From contig DBLW01000133.1 of assembly GCA_002298075.1 (NCBI GenBank), positions 1-7,323 of the forward strand: a stretch of DNA of 7,323 nt, in the 5' to 3' direction. Source of the DNA: Bacteroidales bacterium UBA714. GTDB taxonomy: Bacteria > Bacteroidota > Bacteroidia > Bacteroidales > UBA932. The notes beneath the pieces are model-generated. The model did no database searches. It was not told where the DNA came from and was given only the letters and a program-made list of their open reading frames with translations. Positions 4,567 to 7,323 of this stretch are shown here, piece by piece. How positions within the stretch are numbered: the first letter of the stretch is position 1; every line of letters begins with the position of its first letter. The position numbers and the translations under genes were made by a program.

Positions 4567-4619
4567 TCGCGGACGGCACCTGAAGGAGCAGGAATGTGAG
4601 GGAAATAAAAATCAGATAT

Positions 4620-7323
4620 ATGGCATACAACAAACACAAATCATTTGAGGATAATGTCAAGGCGATAGAAACCGCACTGACCGTCCTCTCGCAGAAGCGA
4701 AAGGCTACCGAGCCGGAGAAAGAAACAATGTCGCTCTATTCGGGCTTCGGAGGTATCAAAGAGGTGCTGAACATAGGCACTGAAAAGTCAATCCCTCAAA
4801 GCATGGAGGCAACGGCAAACCGACTGTTGACCGTCATCGGCAGTTTTCCAACCGACAAACCCGAATGGTGCGACACGACCATTGACAGCATCAAGACATC
4901 GGTACTGACCGCATTTTACACCCCTGCCTTTATAATAAATGCGGTTGCACGGCAGATACAGGCCACGTTCAAGACACACGGACTTACGATGCGCACATTC
5001 CTTGAACCGAGCGCAGGCATCGGCGGCTTCCTGCCTGTCGCCATGAACGGCACCAAGTCTTACGCATTTGAAAAAGACACGCTGACAGGCATAATCCTCT
5101 CCCTGCTCAACGACGATACCGAGACCTGTACGGCAGGTTTTGAGAGCATCGGGGAACAACGGCTTGAGCATACATATTTTGATGTAATAGCCTCAAACAT
5201 ACCATTCGGCAATTTCCGTGTGTTCGACGCAGACCTGTGGAAGAAAGGCGGCATACATGAACAGTCAACAAAGACCATACACAACTACTTTTTCGTAAAG
5301 GCAATGGAACTGCTCAACGAGGGTGGACTGCTTGCTTTCGTTACATCGAGGGGCATAGCCGACACTCCCGGCAACAAGTTCGTGCGTGAATACCTTGTGA
5401 ACAACGCCAACCTCATAAGCGCGGTACGCCTCCCCGACAACATCTTCATGCAGACAGGCGGCATTGAGGTCGGGAGCGACCTGCTCATATTCCAAAAGGA
5501 CACAGCAAAATCCGGCCCCACATCAAGGGAGGCGATGTTTCTCCAGACCTCAAAAGAAAAGCACGGCGAGGAAAATACGGAACCCTCAAACCGTCTTTTC
5601 ACCATGCCGAAAACAACACTGTCAACCGACAGCCGCATTGTGAAAAACCAATACGGCAAGCTGACACGCAGGTATTCATGGTCGGGCGGCGAGGCTTCAA
5701 TGGCTGACTATCTCGCAGCCATACTGAAATATGATTTTGACCGCAATTACAGACCGGGGCTTTTCTCCAATCCGGGAATTGGCAGACAGGCGCAGATGTC
5801 GCTTTTCGGAGATTTGGACATCGCGTCGGCAAAAGGACGGCGTGGCTATACCGGGGAAATGCCCGAATGGTTCAAAGAGGGCGCACTGGTAGTGTTCGAG
5901 GGTCAGGTGGGAACGCTTGAATACCGCAAGTCAACCCATTATGAAGATATTGCCGTCGATTTCGTGCCTGTTGACAACGGAAGCGTGAACATCGAGAGGG
6001 CAAACGACTATATGCCGTTAAGGGATGTCTATTTTGAACTTTCCAACAAGGAGAGGGAGGAAAAGACCGAGCAACCCGAATTAAGGGAGCGACTGAACAG
6101 CCTTTATGACGCTTTCACCGCCAAATGGGGCTTCTTCCACGATAACGACAACAAGGAATTTATCTCTCTTGACAGCCTCGGGAACGAGGTGCTGACACTT
6201 GAAATGGCTGTCGGAAGGGAGATTTACAAATCCGACATCATGCGTGAGCCGGTGGCTTTCAAAAAGACGGACACATCGGTGAGGCTTCTCCCCATAGAAG
6301 CACTCGCAAGTTCTCTGAACTATCACGGTCAGGTCAACATCGACTATATGTGCAAGACCGCAGCAATGACCGAGGACGAAATCACCGGAGCACTCAAGAA
6401 CGAGATTTTCTACAACCCAATTACAGACTGTTGGGAGCATAAAGGCCGCTTCATCGGCGGCGACATCGTTACCAAACTGCGTGATGTTTCCGAACTGCTT
6501 CCGTTCCTTGACGAGCGCAAGAGGTCTTTTGCCGAAATTTCCGCAAAGGCACTTTCCGATGCGTTGCCCGAACCTGTGCCGTATGAGGAACTTGACATAA
6601 ACATGGGCGAAAGGTGGATTGACCCAAAAATATACGCCTCTTTTGCGTCATATCTTTTCGGGGTGGATGCCGAGCTGATGTACTTTGACATAAACGACAC
6701 CTACCTGCTCCGGCTCACGGGATATTCAGCCGTCGCCTACAACACCTATTCCGTGAGGAACTGCAACGGCGAGGATATGTTTGTCTATGCGCTCCAGGAC
6801 ACCGTGCCCGAATTTACAAAAGAGGTGTATGTCAACGGCGAAAAGACCCGTGTCTCCGATGAAGATGCAATACAGGAGGCAGCCGCCAAGATACAGGAAA
6901 TACGCGCCACGTTCCGTGACTGGCTTGACCGCCAACCCCTGCCTGTCCGTGACCGGCTTGTAGCCGAGTACAACAGCCGCTTCAACTGCTATGTTCGCCC
7001 GTCCTACGACGGAGCGGCGCAGACTTTCCCCGGCCTTACATTCGAGCAATTCCCATACGACAGCCTCTATCCCTCTCAGAAAGATGCCATTTGGATGATA
7101 AAGCAGAACGACGGCGGCATCTGCTGGCATGAAGTCGGCACAGGCAAGACCATGATAATGTGCGTGGCGGCTTATGAAATGAAGCGTCTCGGCATTGTCA
7201 ACAAGCCTATGATTATCGGGCTCAAATCCAATGTGCATGAGATAGCCGACACTTTCCGCAAGGCATATCCCATGGCAAAGATACTCTATCCCGGACGCGA
7301 GGATTTCACGCCTGCAAACCGCA
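4620..7323 (+). CDS. N6-adenine DNA methylase-SF2 helicase fusion, antirestriction (DarB)-like, 3' end outside window
   Basis: Open from ATG 4620 to the window end, 901 residues visible. N-terminal methyltransferase part: YSGFGG (40-45), TAFYTP (97-102), SAM-binding motif I FLEPSAGIGGF (127-137), the catalytic NPPF-type motif as NIPFG (193-197), and HNYFFVKAMELLNEGGLLAF (221-240). A middle region (about 270-800) includes FEGQVGTLEY (426-435). The helicase begins with a Q-motif-like YPSQKDAIWM (817-826), Walker A HEVGTGKT (837-844) and motif Ia IIGLKSN (865-871). Relatives in Bacteroidales conjugative elements, and phage P1 DarB, are around 2,000 residues with further helicase motifs, so roughly half is probably missing. 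By analogy it modifies or shields incoming element DNA against host restriction; this is inferred. A GTG at 4596 would add eight residues; ATG 4620 is preferred. Its base composition is richer in G+C than the AlbA_2 gene. Many shorter frames on both strands inside it are shadows. Confidence 0.85.
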   Translation, partial: MAYNKHKSFEDNVKAIETALTVLSQKRKATEPEKETMSLYSGFGGIKEVLNIGTEKSIPQSMEATANRLLTVIGSFPTDKPEWCDTTIDSIKTSVLTAFYTPAFIINAVARQIQATFKTHGLTMRTFLEPSAGIGGFLPVAMNGTKSYAFEKDTLTGIILSLLNDDTETCTAGFESIGEQRLEHTYFDVIASNIPFGNFRVFDADLWKKGGIHEQSTKTIHNYFFVKAMELLNEGGLLAFVTSRGIADTPGNKFVREYLVNNANLISAVRLPDNIFMQTGGIEVGSDLLIFQKDTAKSGPTSREAMFLQTSKEKHGEENTEPSNRLFTMPKTTLSTDSRIVKNQYGKLTRRYSWSGGEASMADYLAAILKYDFDRNYRPGLFSNPGIGRQAQMSLFGDLDIASAKGRRGYTGEMPEWFKEGALVVFEGQVGTLEYRKSTHYEDIAVDFVPVDNGSVNIERANDYMPLRDVYFELSNKEREEKTEQPELRERLNSLYDAFTAKWGFFHDNDNKEFISLDSLGNEVLTLEMAVGREIYKSDIMREPVAFKKTDTSVRLLPIEALASSLNYHGQVNIDYMCKTAAMTEDEITGALKNEIFYNPITDCWEHKGRFIGGDIVTKLRDVSELLPFLDERKRSFAEISAKALSDALPEPVPYEELDINMGERWIDPKIYASFASYLFGVDAELMYFDINDTYLLRLTGYSAVAYNTYSVRNCNGEDMFVYALQDTVPEFTKEVYVNGEKTRVSDEDAIQEAAAKIQEIRATFRDWLDRQPLPVRDRLVAEYNSRFNCYVRPSYDGAAQTFPGLTFEQFPYDSLYPSQKDAIWMIKQNDGGICWHEVGTGKTMIMCVAAYEMKRLGIVNKPMIIGLKSNVHEIADTFRKAYPMAKILYPGREDFTPANR

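Noticed and set aside
4384..4599. Open + strand frame through leader C, ending in TGA at 4597-4599
   Set aside because: It has no start codon until just before its stop, and the same bases form extensive nested stems, so structure rather than coding explains the region. A decayed gene end cannot be excluded.
4437..4637. 66-aa minus-strand frame
   Set aside because: It lies antisense to the hairpins of leader C and overlaps the start of the methylase-helicase gene; no coding features.
5060..7238. Many minus-strand frames of 60-170 codons opposite the methylase-helicase gene
   Set aside because: They are shadows of a long, motif-supported + strand gene and have no recognisable domains of their own.

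Overview
The window looks like the interior of an integrative and conjugative element (or related plasmid) of a Bacteroidales bacterium. Supporting this are a leader-preceded single-stranded-DNA-binding protein, small accessory proteins of unknown function, and a very large DNA methylase-helicase fusion of the kind carried by conjugative elements of gut Bacteroidales. A good Bacteroidetes-type promoter (TTG, 20 bp, TAATTTTG) is also present. The species cannot be told from the sequence, and no integrase, relaxase or mating-pore gene is visible.

Layout. 1-373: gene-free, with a GC-rich structured leader (copy A). 374-784: ssb-like gene, + strand. 844-1014: 56-residue unknown ORF, + strand. 1020-1090: terminator hairpins between convergent units. 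1150-2799: minus-strand AlbA_2/RecG-like regulator gene, more AT-rich than its neighbours, with its own promoter and an inverted-repeat operator candidate at 2819-2861. 2947-3057: second structured leader (copy B), then a ribosome-site-masking stem. 3130-3576 and 3597-4079: two small unknown genes as a probable operon, closed by a terminator at 4147-4183. 4400-4566: third structured leader (copy C). 4620-7323: first 901 residues of the methylase-helicase gene, which runs off the window.

Two signals stand out. First, leaders A, B and C appear to be diverged copies of one element. They share short anchors in the same order (CCGRAA, a GCCG...CGGC hairpin, RAAGTT, CACGG) followed by nested stems. 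The stems keep their pairing although their bases differ completely between copies. All three are on the + strand, 5' of the three + strand transcription units. This looks like a cis-regulatory RNA family that could co-ordinate the element's operons. I do not recognise it as a known family.

Second, the AlbA_2 regulator carries a ten-residue NGTL-type protein repeat. The encoding DNA contains the same AGAGTGCCA half-site that forms the inverted repeat over its own promoter's -33 box. The gene may autoregulate, and its coding sequence may act as an extra array of binding sites.

Proposed working picture (inference): the + strand genes support DNA processing and establishment of the mobile element (SSB, antirestriction-type methylase-helicase, unknown small proteins), expressed through a shared leader mechanism. 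The minus-strand AlbA_2 gene looks like a self-regulated cargo or control module lodged between two of these units.
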